Below, piece after piece: positions 1 through 5,913 of a stretch of 7,650 bases of DNA (positions are counted from its first letter, which is position 1; the number at the start of each line of letters is the position of its first letter). The notes under the pieces were generated by a model, which had not been told where the DNA came from, did no database searches, and worked only from the letters and a program-made list of their open reading frames with translations. The stretch spans positions 1 to 7,650 of the forward strand of contig NZ_JAIFKJ010000089.1 in NCBI RefSeq assembly GCF_019695415.1. The letters run 5' to 3'. Both the position numbers and the translations under genes were made by a program. This stretch comes from Thiohalocapsa sp. GTDB taxonomy: Bacteria; Pseudomonadota; Gammaproteobacteria; Chromatiales; Chromatiaceae.

Positions 1-233
1 GTCACCTCCGCCCCACGGTCATCGTGCACCGCCTGCTTGAAGGCGGAGTAGCTGAGCTCTGGTTGCGGCGCCGAGACAAGGCTGTTCAGCACTATTGCCA
101 GCAAAACGATGGCGGCCGCGGCGAGTGCATAGCGGCGCCACTCGGCGTCAGAGGGCGGGCCGCTGTTGCCGTCGGGGGTGAGACGATTCAATGGCTGTTT
201 GGTGCCGGGAAGCTTGGGGTCGGCCATTGCCAT
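1..233 (-). CDS. ftsH: FtsH-like membrane ATP-dependent zinc metalloprotease, N-terminal part only (runs off the left edge)
   Basis: The - strand is open from ATG at 233 (or a second in-frame ATG at 227) to the window edge, giving 77 codons. Counted from 227, the protein has a polar cytoplasmic start (MADPKLPGTK...), a hydrophobic segment at about residues 33-54 (YALAAAAIVLLAIVLNSLV), then PELSYSAFKQAV followed by a charged stretch. A short N-terminus, one membrane helix and a (L/V)xYSxFxxxV motif at the start of the periplasmic domain is the typical beginning of FtsH, a membrane-anchored AAA+ protease that degrades misfolded membrane proteins and some regulators. The AAA and HExxH protease domains would lie outside the window, so the call rests on the N-terminus alone. 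Neither ATG has a strong ribosome binding site. The gene is divergent from nqrA, and nothing here links its function to NQR. An FtsH paralogue, or another single-pass protein sharing this motif, is possible. Confidence 0.6.
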   Translation of the reverse strand, partial: MAMADPKLPGTKQPLNRLTPDGNSGPPSDAEWRRYALAAAAIVLLAIVLNSLVSAPQPELSYSAFKQAVHDDRGAEV

Positions 234-556
234 CACTCGCGCGTGCTCGGGTGGACTCCCAGAATGCGGCCCGTCGATGGGCCGGCTCTCTACTCAAGCT
301 TAGGCCCTCTGCGGTGCTAGCGTAACGATCCGGCTGCCGGCTGCGCTGGATGCGGCGCCGCCGGTCACCCCGTGCGTGCCGTCGCCGGCGAATTCCTTTG
401 TCGCGGTTGGCGCGGCTGCTGCTTGACTTTCGGGCCCGAGGGCTGCGGCGCAGAATGCCGCCAGATGCCTCCGTATCGCGCCGCTCATGGAGGCGCTCAT
501 CCTCGGCGGAGGATCCATCGAAGCGGTGCCCCGGACAAGCCCAAGCCGTTGATGCC

Positions 557-576
557 CCTCAATCCTTTGAGGTTTT
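557..576 (+). terminator. Weak terminator-like hairpin upstream of nqrA
   Basis: CCTCAA (557-562) and TTGAGG (567-572) form a perfect 6-bp stem with a TCCT loop, followed directly by TTTT (573-576). The shape matches a small intrinsic terminator, but the stem is short, only half G+C, and the T run is four bases. No gene on the + strand ends just upstream, so it may instead be a leader hairpin or chance. Confidence 0.25.
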
Positions 577-610
577 GCGTTGGCGCACAGGCCCCGTCGA
601 CTGTGCTAAG

Positions 611-654
611 GTCAGGCGAAGGTTGGCGCCCGGGCGTCATGGGTGTCAGGCGAA
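611..654 (+). repeat. 10-bp direct repeat GTCAGGCGAA, two copies 34 bp apart, upstream of nqrA
   Basis: GTCAGGCGAA occurs exactly at 611-620 and again at 645-654. The start-to-start distance of 34 bp is a little over three helical turns. The copies lie 65-110 bases upstream of the GTG of nqrA and just after the best promoter-like sequence. They could be paired binding sites for a regulator. I recognise no known operator, and a chance repeat cannot be excluded. Confidence 0.3.
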
Positions 655-719
655 TCGGCCGGCGCCGGCGGCTCTACTGAGCTGCGACAGCTAAACGTCT
701 CTGCAGTCGGACTTTCACG

Positions 720-2162
720 GTGGTTGTACTCGGAACCGGGCATGCTCCGGCGGCAGGTGGGCCGCCTATCCAGCGCTTTCGGCTCAGGCAAGGGCTCGAC
801 ATACCGTTGAGCGGCGCGCCGGCGCCGATCACCGAGGGTGCTCCAGTGCCGGCGGCACGACCGGTTCAGCGTGTGGCGTACGTTGGCCTCGACGTGCGCG
901 GGCCCAAGCGCCTGCCCACGCTGGAGGTGGAGGAGGGTGACCGAGTACGGCTCGGCCAGCCGCTCACCCGCCGCAAGGCATACCGCCAGGTGGTGGGTAC
1001 TGCCCCAGGCAGCGGCGTGGTCGAGACCGTCCATCGCGGGCCGCGCCGGGTGCTGGAGACCATCGTCATCCGTCTGGATGCTCCGGAACATGACCCGGAC
1101 AGTACCGACCAGGAAACCTTCAACGCCTACGGCGCAGAGGACCTGGCGTCGTTGAGCCGCGACCAGGTGGTCGAGAACCTTACGGCCTCCGGTGCTTGGC
1201 TCGCGCTGCGCACCCGCCCCTTCAGCATGATCGCCGACCCTGGCCGGTCGCCGGCTGCGCTCTTCGTCACGGCCATGGACAGCCAGCCCCTGGCGCCGGA
1301 CCCGGTGCCCTTGATTCAGGCAGCCGCCGACGCCTTCGCCGACGGCCTCCAGGTCCTGGCCAAGCTGACCGATGGTCCCCTGTACGTCTGCACCCGCCCG
1401 GATGCCGACCTGACACTGCCGCCGGCGGCCAATCTCAGGCGCGCCGAGTTTGCAGGCCCGCACCCTGCCGGCATGCCCGGCACTCACATCCACTTTCTGC
1501 GCCCGGCGAGTCTCACGCACGAGGTCTGGCACATCGGCTGGCAGGACGTCATCGCCGTGGGCCGGCTGTTTCGCACCGGCCGCATCGACCCGACCCGGAT
1601 CATCGCTCTCGCCGGGCCAATGGTGGCCAATCCGCGCGTGCTGCGCACCCGCGCCGGGGCCAGCACCAACGACCTGATCCAGGGCGAGCTCAAGGGTACG
1701 CATGAGGCTCGCGTCATCTCCGGGTCCGCACTCACCGGCCGTCAGGCGGTGGGGTCGAGCGCCTATCTCGGGCGCTTCCACAACCAGATTACGGTGCTGC
1801 CGGAGGATCGAGAGCGGGCGCTGTTCGGCTGGGTCATGCCCGGTCGGGGACGCTACTCAGCGCTCAACCTGTTTTGGTCTCGCCGCGGCGACGCGCCCCT
1901 ACGCCTTGGCACCTCCCTGCACGGCAGCCCGCGCGCCATGGTGCCGGTGGGCGCCTACGAGCGGGTGATGCCGCTGGATCTGCTGCCCACCCAATTGCTG
2001 CGTGCGCTGCTGGTCGACGACGTTGAGACCGCCGAGGCCCTCGGCGCCCTGGAGCTGGATGAAGAGGACCTGGCACTGTTGAGCTTCGTCGACTGCGGCA
2101 AGCACGATTACGGGCCGGCACTGCGGCGTAACCTGGAACAGATCCGCCGCGAGCAAGGCTGA
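720..2162 (+). CDS. nqrA: Na+-translocating NADH:quinone reductase subunit A
   Basis: NqrA is the peripheral cytoplasmic subunit of Na+-NQR; it carries no redox cofactor and contributes to the quinone site with NqrB. The protein has the family N-terminal core FRLRQGLDIPLSG (residues 20-32 counted from GTG), followed by a lipoyl-like barrel region (LPTLEVEEGDRVRLGQPL, then SGVVETVHRGPRRVLETIVI). Near the C-terminus is FVDCGKHDYGP (about 456-466), matching the family's Cys/GK...YGP ending. The length is 480 aa from GTG 720; the Vibrio protein is about 446. The start is uncertain. GTG 720 is the only canonical start between the upstream in-frame stop (678-680) and the conserved core, but it has no ribosome binding site and adds about 16 atypical residues. 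AGGTGG at 755-760 sits 7 bases before an in-frame ATC at 768, where family alignment would put the start. First gene of the nqr operon. Confidence 0.95.
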   Translation: MVVLGTGHAPAAGGPPIQRFRLRQGLDIPLSGAPAPITEGAPVPAARPVQRVAYVGLDVRGPKRLPTLEVEEGDRVRLGQPLTRRKAYRQVVGTAPGSGVVETVHRGPRRVLETIVIRLDAPEHDPDSTDQETFNAYGAEDLASLSRDQVVENLTASGAWLALRTRPFSMIADPGRSPAALFVTAMDSQPLAPDPVPLIQAAADAFADGLQVLAKLTDGPLYVCTRPDADLTLPPAANLRRAEFAGPHPAGMPGTHIHFLRPASLTHEVWHIGWQDVIAVGRLFRTGRIDPTRIIALAGPMVANPRVLRTRAGASTNDLIQGELKGTHEARVISGSALTGRQAVGSSAYLGRFHNQITVLPEDRERALFGWVMPGRGRYSALNLFWSRRGDAPLRLGTSLHGSPRAMVPVGAYERVMPLDLLPTQLLRALLVDDVETAEALGALELDEEDLALLSFVDCGKHDYGPALRRNLEQIRREQG

Positions 2163-2190
2163 CGTCGCGACGGGCCACTTGGCCGCGCTT

Positions 2191-2230
2191 GCCCATCCTT
2201 GTCCAATCTCGCCCAATCTCGCCCGATCTC
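2191..2230 (+). repeat. 10-mer tandem repeat in the nqrA-nqrB spacer
   Basis: Three consecutive 10-mers, GTCCAATCTC (2201-2210), GCCCAATCTC (2211-2220) and GCCCGATCTC (2221-2230), each differ from the consensus by at most one base. A more degenerate unit, GCCCATCCTT, precedes them at 2191-2200. The array lies in the 118-base gap between the nqrA stop and the nqrB start, about 50 bases before the nqrB ATG. Whether it has a function is unknown. Confidence 0.75.
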
Positions 2231-2280
2231 GTAATGAACTGAAGCACCAGCGGTCTCTGCCGCCCAGGGTTCCGAACACC

Positions 2281-3498
2281 ATGAGCCAGCGTCTCCGCAA
2301 GTTTCTCGACCGCCAGGAGCGGCACTTCAAGCCCGGCGGGCGCTACGAGCGCTTCGGCGCCGTGTTCGAGCTGGTGGACACTTTCCTCTACACGCCGTCC
2401 ACCGTCACCACCCAGGCCCCGCACGTGCGCGACGGTATTGACCTGAAGCGGGTGATGATCTTCGTCTGGCTCGCGGTGATTCCGGCCACGCTCTTCGGCA
2501 TGTTCAATGTCGGGCTTCAGGCCAATCAGGCCATGGCCAGCATGGGGGTGGGCGAGGTGCCGGGCTGGCGCGGCACCGTGCTCTGGCTATTGGGTGCTGG
2601 CGGCTATGATCCGGCAAGCCTTTGGGACAACTTTTGGCACGGGGCGGTGTACTTCGTGCCCATCTACGCCGTCACCATGGCAGCCGGCGGCTTCTGGGAG
2701 GTGCTCTTCGCCAGCGTCCGCAACCACGAGGTGAACGAAGGCTTCCTCGTGACGTCCATCTTGTTCGCGCTCACCCTACCGCCGGACATCCCGCTTTGGC
2801 AGGTTGCGCTCGGCATGTCCTTCGGCGTGGTCATCGGCAAAGAGGTTTTCGGCGGCACGGGCAAGAATTTCCTGAACCCGGCGCTCACAGGTCGCGCCTT
2901 CCTGTTCTTCGCCTACCCGGCGGAGATCTCTGGTGATGGCGTCTGGACGGCGGTGGACGGCTTCAGCGGCGCCACGCCGCTGATGCTGGCGGCGCAGGGC
3001 GGCGTCGAGGCCATCCAGGCCGCCGGGGTCACCTGGTGGAGCGCCTTCTTCGGGACAATCCAGGGCTCCATCGGGGCCACGTCCACCCTGTTCATCATCG
3101 TCGGCGCCGCCTTCATGCTGTTCACCGGCGTCGCCTCCTGGCGGATCATGGCTGGGGTGTTCCTGGGCGTCGTCGTTACGGCGCTCATGTTCAATGGTAT
3201 CGGCAGCGACACCAACCCCGCCTTCAGCCTGCCCTGGCATTGGCACATGGTGCTGGGCGGCGTGGCCTTCGGGCTCGTGTTCATGGCCACCGACCCCGTG
3301 TCCGCCTCCATGACCGAGACGGGCAAGTGGATCTACGGCTTTCTGATCGGCTTCATGACCGTGCTGATCCGGGTGCTGAATCCGGCCTATCCGGAGGGGG
3401 TGATGCTGGCCATTCTGTTCGGCAACCTATTCGCGCCGCTTATTGACTGGTTCGTGGTGCAGGCGAATGTGCGCCGGAGGAGGCGACGGGATGCTTGA
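2281..3498 (+). CDS. nqrB: Na+-translocating NADH:quinone reductase subunit B
   Basis: NqrB is the large integral membrane subunit; it carries a covalent FMN and riboflavin, helps form the quinone site and is central to Na+ transport. The 405-aa protein (Vibrio about 415) starts MSQRLRKFLD, with the family N-terminal pattern HFKPGGRYERF, FLYTPS and HVRDGIDLKRVMI. The stretch EVNEGFLVTSILFALTLPP (about 150-168), KEVFGGTGKNFLNPALTGRAFLFFAYPA (187-214), and MATDPVSA (335-342) are all hallmarks. The FMN attachment motif DGFSGAT places the modified residue at Thr232. Many hydrophobic helices follow, and the tail is very basic (RRRRRRDA). The ATG at 2281 is chosen because its N-terminus matches the family; an upstream in-frame TTG at 2179 would add unrelated residues. 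The ribosome binding site is weak (AGGG at 2266-2269, 11 bases away). The last codons contain a strong GGAGGAGG that could serve a downstream start. Confidence 0.97.
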   Translation: MSQRLRKFLDRQERHFKPGGRYERFGAVFELVDTFLYTPSTVTTQAPHVRDGIDLKRVMIFVWLAVIPATLFGMFNVGLQANQAMASMGVGEVPGWRGTVLWLLGAGGYDPASLWDNFWHGAVYFVPIYAVTMAAGGFWEVLFASVRNHEVNEGFLVTSILFALTLPPDIPLWQVALGMSFGVVIGKEVFGGTGKNFLNPALTGRAFLFFAYPAEISGDGVWTAVDGFSGATPLMLAAQGGVEAIQAAGVTWWSAFFGTIQGSIGATSTLFIIVGAAFMLFTGVASWRIMAGVFLGVVVTALMFNGIGSDTNPAFSLPWHWHMVLGGVAFGLVFMATDPVSASMTETGKWIYGFLIGFMTVLIRVLNPAYPEGVMLAILFGNLFAPLIDWFVVQANVRRRRRRDA

Positions 3499-3595
3499 GG
3501 GCGTGGCTGCTGCGTTGCGTGCCCCGGACGCTGCCCAGCGGTGTCAAGCGGCGCACAGGGCCGATGGCCGAGGGCCGAGGGGGGGTACATCATGA
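3491..3595 (+). CDS. Possible 34-aa bridging reading frame between nqrB and nqrC
   Basis: An ATG at 3491 lies inside the nqrB stop region, preceded by AGGAGG (3478-3483) at 7 bases, the best ribosome binding site in the window. The frame encodes 34 residues (MLEGVAAALRAPDAAQRC...) and ends with TGA at 3593-3595, overlapping the nqrC ATG at 3592 as ATGA. It therefore overlaps nqrB at one end and nqrC at the other, the geometry expected for translational coupling. The peptide is Ala/Arg/Gly-rich with no recognised domain, and part of it is encoded by a heptamer repeat. It may be a coupling leader, a relic of an older nqrC start, or chance; the strong site may simply keep ribosomes loaded across the spacer. 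Confidence 0.3.
   Translation: MLEGVAAALRAPDAAQRCQAAHRADGRGPRGGTS
3559..3579 (+). repeat. 7-mer tandem repeat GGCCGAG leading into the nqrC ribosome binding site
   Basis: Three consecutive heptamers, GGCCGAT (3559-3565), GGCCGAG (3566-3572) and GGCCGAG (3573-3579), run into a G tract that ends 6 bases before the nqrC ATG. The final unit and the G tract together supply the purine-rich GAGGGGGG ribosome binding site. On the - strand the unit reads CCCTCGG, one base different from the CCCTCAG unit in the nqrC-nqrD spacer, so the two look like one repeat family in opposite orientations. Confidence 0.65.
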
Positions 3596-4398
3596 GCGTT
3601 GCCGTGCTGGAGCCGCTGCGGGCGGTATTCACGCTGCCGAACGACGACCCGCGCAAGACCGTCGCGGTGGCCCTGGCCCTGTGTCTGGCCTGCTCCGTGG
3701 TGGTCTCGACGACCGCCGTGACCCTGCGGCCCCTGCAGGAGCGCAATGCCGCGCTGGAGCTCAAGCGCGAGGTCGTTAGGGTCGCCGGGCTGGATGATCC
3801 CGGTGTGAGCCTGAGCCAGGCCTTCGAGCGCATCGAGCCCGCGCTGGTGGACCTGGACACCGGTGAGCTCATCGACGGCGAGGCAGCGGCCACCTATTCC
3901 TACCGCGACGCCGCGCAGGATCCGGCGCAGAGCACCGCGCTGGAGCAGGACCCAGCCGGCATCCGCCGGCGGCCGAACCGTATGCCCGTCTACCTGGTGC
4001 GTGAGGATGACGCGCTCGAGACCATCGTGCTGCCGGTCTACGGCCAGGGCCTCTGGTCTACTATGCACGGCCTGCTGGCGCTGGCACCGGACGGGCGCAC
4101 CGCCAAGGGCCTCACCTTCTACGAGCAGCGCGAGACCGCTGGTCTCGGCAGCGAGGTGGCGAGCCCCAAGTGGCTCGGCCAGTGGTCCGGCAAGACCGTC
4201 ATCGGCCCCGACGGCGCGCCTGTCATCGAGGTGGTGAAGGGCAGCGTGGACCCGAGCGCCCCCGATGCCGGGCAGAAGGTGGACGGCCTGTCCGGTGCGA
4301 CCCTCACCAGCAACGGCGTCGAGAATCTGATGAGCTTCTGGCTGGGCGAGCAGGGGTATGGGCCGTTTCTGGCAAGGTTGGTTGAGAGTCACGAGTGA
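3592..4398 (+). CDS. nqrC: Na+-translocating NADH:quinone reductase subunit C
   Basis: NqrC is a single-pass membrane subunit whose large domain carries a covalent FMN and relays electrons from the NqrD/NqrE iron-sulfur centre to NqrB. The protein is 268 aa (Vibrio about 257). After NDDPRKT it has one membrane helix at about residues 23-45 (VAVALALCLACSVVVSTTAVTL), then an FMN-binding domain with YGQGLWSTMHGLLAL (150-164), GLTFYEQRETAGLGSEV (173-189) and the attachment motif DGLSGATLTS (231-240), where Thr237 is the predicted FMN-bearing residue. ATG 3592 is chosen for the family-like N-terminus and the GAGGGGGG ribosome binding site about 6 bases upstream; an in-frame GTG at 3541 would add 17 repeat-derived residues. 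The stop TGA (4396-4398) lies within the first perfect unit of a GAGTGAC repeat, so the terminal ESHE is repeat-encoded. FMN loading needs ApbE, which is not seen here. Confidence 0.97.
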   Translation: MSVAVLEPLRAVFTLPNDDPRKTVAVALALCLACSVVVSTTAVTLRPLQERNAALELKREVVRVAGLDDPGVSLSQAFERIEPALVDLDTGELIDGEAAATYSYRDAAQDPAQSTALEQDPAGIRRRPNRMPVYLVREDDALETIVLPVYGQGLWSTMHGLLALAPDGRTAKGLTFYEQRETAGLGSEVASPKWLGQWSGKTVIGPDGAPVIEVVKGSVDPSAPDAGQKVDGLSGATLTSNGVENLMSFWLGEQGYGPFLARLVESHE

Positions 4399-4430
4399 CG
4401 AGTGACGAGTGACGAGTGACGAGTGACGAG
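4386..4430 (+). repeat. Heptamer tandem repeat GAGTGAC overlapping the end of nqrC
   Basis: An imperfect unit GAGTCAC (4386-4392) is followed by five perfect GAGTGAC units (4393-4427) and a partial GAG. The array begins inside nqrC: the last sense codons and the TGA at 4396-4398 fall in the first two units. As the unit length is not a multiple of three, the array reads through all frames and offers repeated TGA triplets. Slippage could change copy number, but the stop in the first perfect unit shields the protein from changes further downstream. Confidence 0.9.
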
Positions 4431-4468
4431 GTACGACCTGGCTCTACGGTGCAGCGTAGGCTTTGCTT

Positions 4469-4503
4469 CCTCAGCCCTCAGCCCTCAGCCCTCAGCCCTT
4501 GCC
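4469..4503 (+). repeat. Heptamer tandem repeat CCTCAGC in the nqrC-nqrD spacer
   Basis: Four perfect CCTCAGC units (4469-4496) are followed by a degenerate CCTTGCC (4497-4503). It is the second array in this spacer, separated from the GAGTGAC array by about 38 bases of non-repeated sequence, and ends 38 bases before the nqrD start. The unit resembles the reverse complement of the heptamer in the nqrB-nqrC spacer. Heptameric intergenic arrays are known in some bacteria, such as cyanobacterial STRR sequences; any relationship is unproven. Confidence 0.9.
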
Positions 4504-4541
4504 CAGACTATTGATCGGTTTAAGCCACCACAGAACCCAAG

Positions 4542-5204
4542 ATGAACGGCAACGACACCAAGCTCCTCATCGAGCCCATCGTCGACAACAACCCCATCAC
4601 GCTGCAGATTCTCGGCATCTGCTCTGCGCTGGCGGTGACCACCAAGCTCGCGCCAGCCATCACCATGAGCATTGCGCTGACGGTGGTGATCGTGGGCGCG
4701 TCGGTGATCATCAGTCTGATTCGGCATCACATGCCGAGCAGCATCCGCATCATCATCCAGATGACCATCATTGCGTCGCTGGTGATCGTGGTGGATCAGG
4801 TGCTGCAGGCGTTTGCCTACGAGCTGTCGAAACAGTTGTCGGTCTTCGTGGGGCTCATCATCACCAACTGCATCGTGCTGGGCCGGGCCGAGGCCTTCGC
4901 GTCCAAGAACCCGCCCTGGCCGAGCTTCCTGGACGCCCTGGGCCATGGGCTCGGCTACAGCGTCATCCTGATCACGGTTGCGGCGATTCGGGAATTGCTC
5001 GGCTCCGGCACCCTACTCGGCGTGCAGGTGCTGCCGCTGCTGGAAGACGGCGGCTGGTACGAGCCAAATGGGCTCATGCTGTTGGCGCCGGGAGCCTTTT
5101 TCATCATCGGGCTGATGATTTGGGGCATCCGCACCTGGCGGCCGCAGCAGGTCGAGAAGCCCGAGTACCGGATTCACATCGTCCATCGCACGGAGCCGGG
5201 TTGA
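4542..5204 (+). CDS. nqrD: Na+-translocating NADH:quinone reductase subunit D
   Basis: NqrD is an integral membrane subunit that pairs with NqrE in inverted topology; together they hold an iron-sulfur centre through two Cys from each. The protein is 220 aa (Vibrio about 210) with about six hydrophobic helices. It begins with family features IEPIVDNNPITLQILGICSALAVT, giving Cys27, and continues to VGLIITNCIVLGRAEAFA, giving Cys110; these match the two metal-ligand positions of the family. Later conserved features are GHGLGYSVILITVAAIRELLGSGTL and PNGLMLLAPGAFFIIGLMIW. The C-terminal tail (RPQQVEKPEYRIHIVHRTEPG) is hydrophilic and slightly longer than usual. The ATG at 4542 is the only start that fits the family, yet it has no clear ribosome binding site (upstream CACAGAACCCAAG). 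It lies 143 bases after nqrC, beyond two repeat arrays. Confidence 0.97.
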   Translation: MNGNDTKLLIEPIVDNNPITLQILGICSALAVTTKLAPAITMSIALTVVIVGASVIISLIRHHMPSSIRIIIQMTIIASLVIVVDQVLQAFAYELSKQLSVFVGLIITNCIVLGRAEAFASKNPPWPSFLDALGHGLGYSVILITVAAIRELLGSGTLLGVQVLPLLEDGGWYEPNGLMLLAPGAFFIIGLMIWGIRTWRPQQVEKPEYRIHIVHRTEPG

Positions 5205-5274
5205 GATCCGGGTTGGCGCGTCTGTCGATCCCGTCACCGTCGATCTGGTCCGCTTCGACCGAGGAAGCTGTCTG

Positions 5275-5883
5275 ATGGAGCACTACCTCTCCCTGCTGTT
5301 TAAGGCGGTGTTCGTCGAGAATTTGGCCCTCGCCTTCTTCCTCGGCATGTGCACCTTCCTGGCCGTATCCAAGCGCATCACGACGGCGTTGGGGCTCGGG
5401 CTCGCGGTGATCGTCGTGCAGACCATCACGGTGCCGGTGAATGCCATCATCCACCAGTACCTGCTCCAAGACGGTGCCCTTGCCTGGCTGGGGCTCGATG
5501 AGCTGGATTTGTCCTTTCTGGGGCTCATTACCTATATCGGTGTCATTGCCGCGATGGTGCAGATCCTGGAGATGACGCTGGACCGATACTTTCCGGCGCT
5601 CTACCAGGCCCTCGGCATCTTCCTGCCGCTCATTACGGTCAATTGCGCCATTCTCGGCGGCTCCCTGTTCATGGTGGAGCGCGGTTACGACATCCCGGAG
5701 AGCACTGTCTACGGCTTCGGCACCGGCCTCGGCTGGGCGCTCGCATTGGTCTTGCTGGCCGGCATCCGCGAGAAGCTCAAATACAGCGACGTGCCGGACG
5801 GGCTGCAGGGCCTCGGCATCACCTTCATTACTACCGGGCTGATGGCCATGGCGTTCATGTCGTTTTCCGGCATCAGCATTTGA
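5275..5883 (+). CDS. nqrE: Na+-translocating NADH:quinone reductase subunit E
   Basis: NqrE is the integral membrane partner of NqrD and supplies the other two cysteines of the shared iron-sulfur centre. The protein is 202 aa (Vibrio about 198) with about six membrane helices. The start MEHYLSLLFKAVFVENLALAFFLGMCTFLAVSK is diagnostic and places Cys26; LPLITVNCAILGGSLFMVER places Cys124. The latter is numbered about four higher than in Vibrio because of a small insertion near the LLQDGALAWLGL loop. AMVQILEMTLDRYFPALY and GLGWALALVLLAGIREKL are also family features. The start is well supported by GAGGAAG (5261-5267), 7 bases before the ATG. The 70-base gap after nqrD carries no tandem repeat array, unlike the earlier spacers. 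The RNF subunit RnfA is homologous, but the neighbours make this NQR. Confidence 0.97.
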   Translation: MEHYLSLLFKAVFVENLALAFFLGMCTFLAVSKRITTALGLGLAVIVVQTITVPVNAIIHQYLLQDGALAWLGLDELDLSFLGLITYIGVIAAMVQILEMTLDRYFPALYQALGIFLPLITVNCAILGGSLFMVERGYDIPESTVYGFGTGLGWALALVLLAGIREKLKYSDVPDGLQGLGITFITTGLMAMAFMSFSGISI

Positions 5884-5913
5884 CGTGCGGCGGCCGCCAG
5901 CGGAGATTCGCCT

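Larger units (their letters stand above)
234..719. other. Divergent intergenic region between the ftsH-like gene and nqrA
   Basis: This stretch of about 490 bases has no reading frame I trust on either strand; the frames that exist are Ala/Arg/Pro-rich, as expected by chance in GC-rich DNA. It should hold the promoters of both flanking genes. The best candidate for nqrA is an extended -10-like TGTGCTAAGGT at 602-612 with a poor -35 (TTGGCG at 580-585), which is weak evidence. Other elements are a small hairpin followed by four T's (557-576), a 10-bp direct repeat (611-620 and 645-654), and a perfect 12-bp palindrome GCCGGCGCCGGC at 658-669. No RNA gene was recognised. Confidence 0.6.

Noticed and set aside
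300..518. A - strand 72-codon frame with a vaguely signal-peptide-like start and RIVTLAP near its end, recalling the start of BtuF-type binding proteins
   Set aside because: The match is only about seven residues and stops at once. The composition is Ala-rich as expected by chance in GC-rich DNA, and there is no convincing ribosome binding site. A truncated binding-protein remnant cannot be supported.
612..1781. A 389-codon - strand frame opposite nqrA, and similar long antisense frames opposite nqrC (3544-4392) and nqrF (5980-7140)
   Set aside because: These are shadow frames created by high GC content opposite well-conserved nqr genes; they show no recognisable domains.
4386..4503. The tandem repeats as a CRISPR array or phage attachment site
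   Set aside because: Units are 7 bases with no spacers between them, and no cas or integrase genes are nearby.
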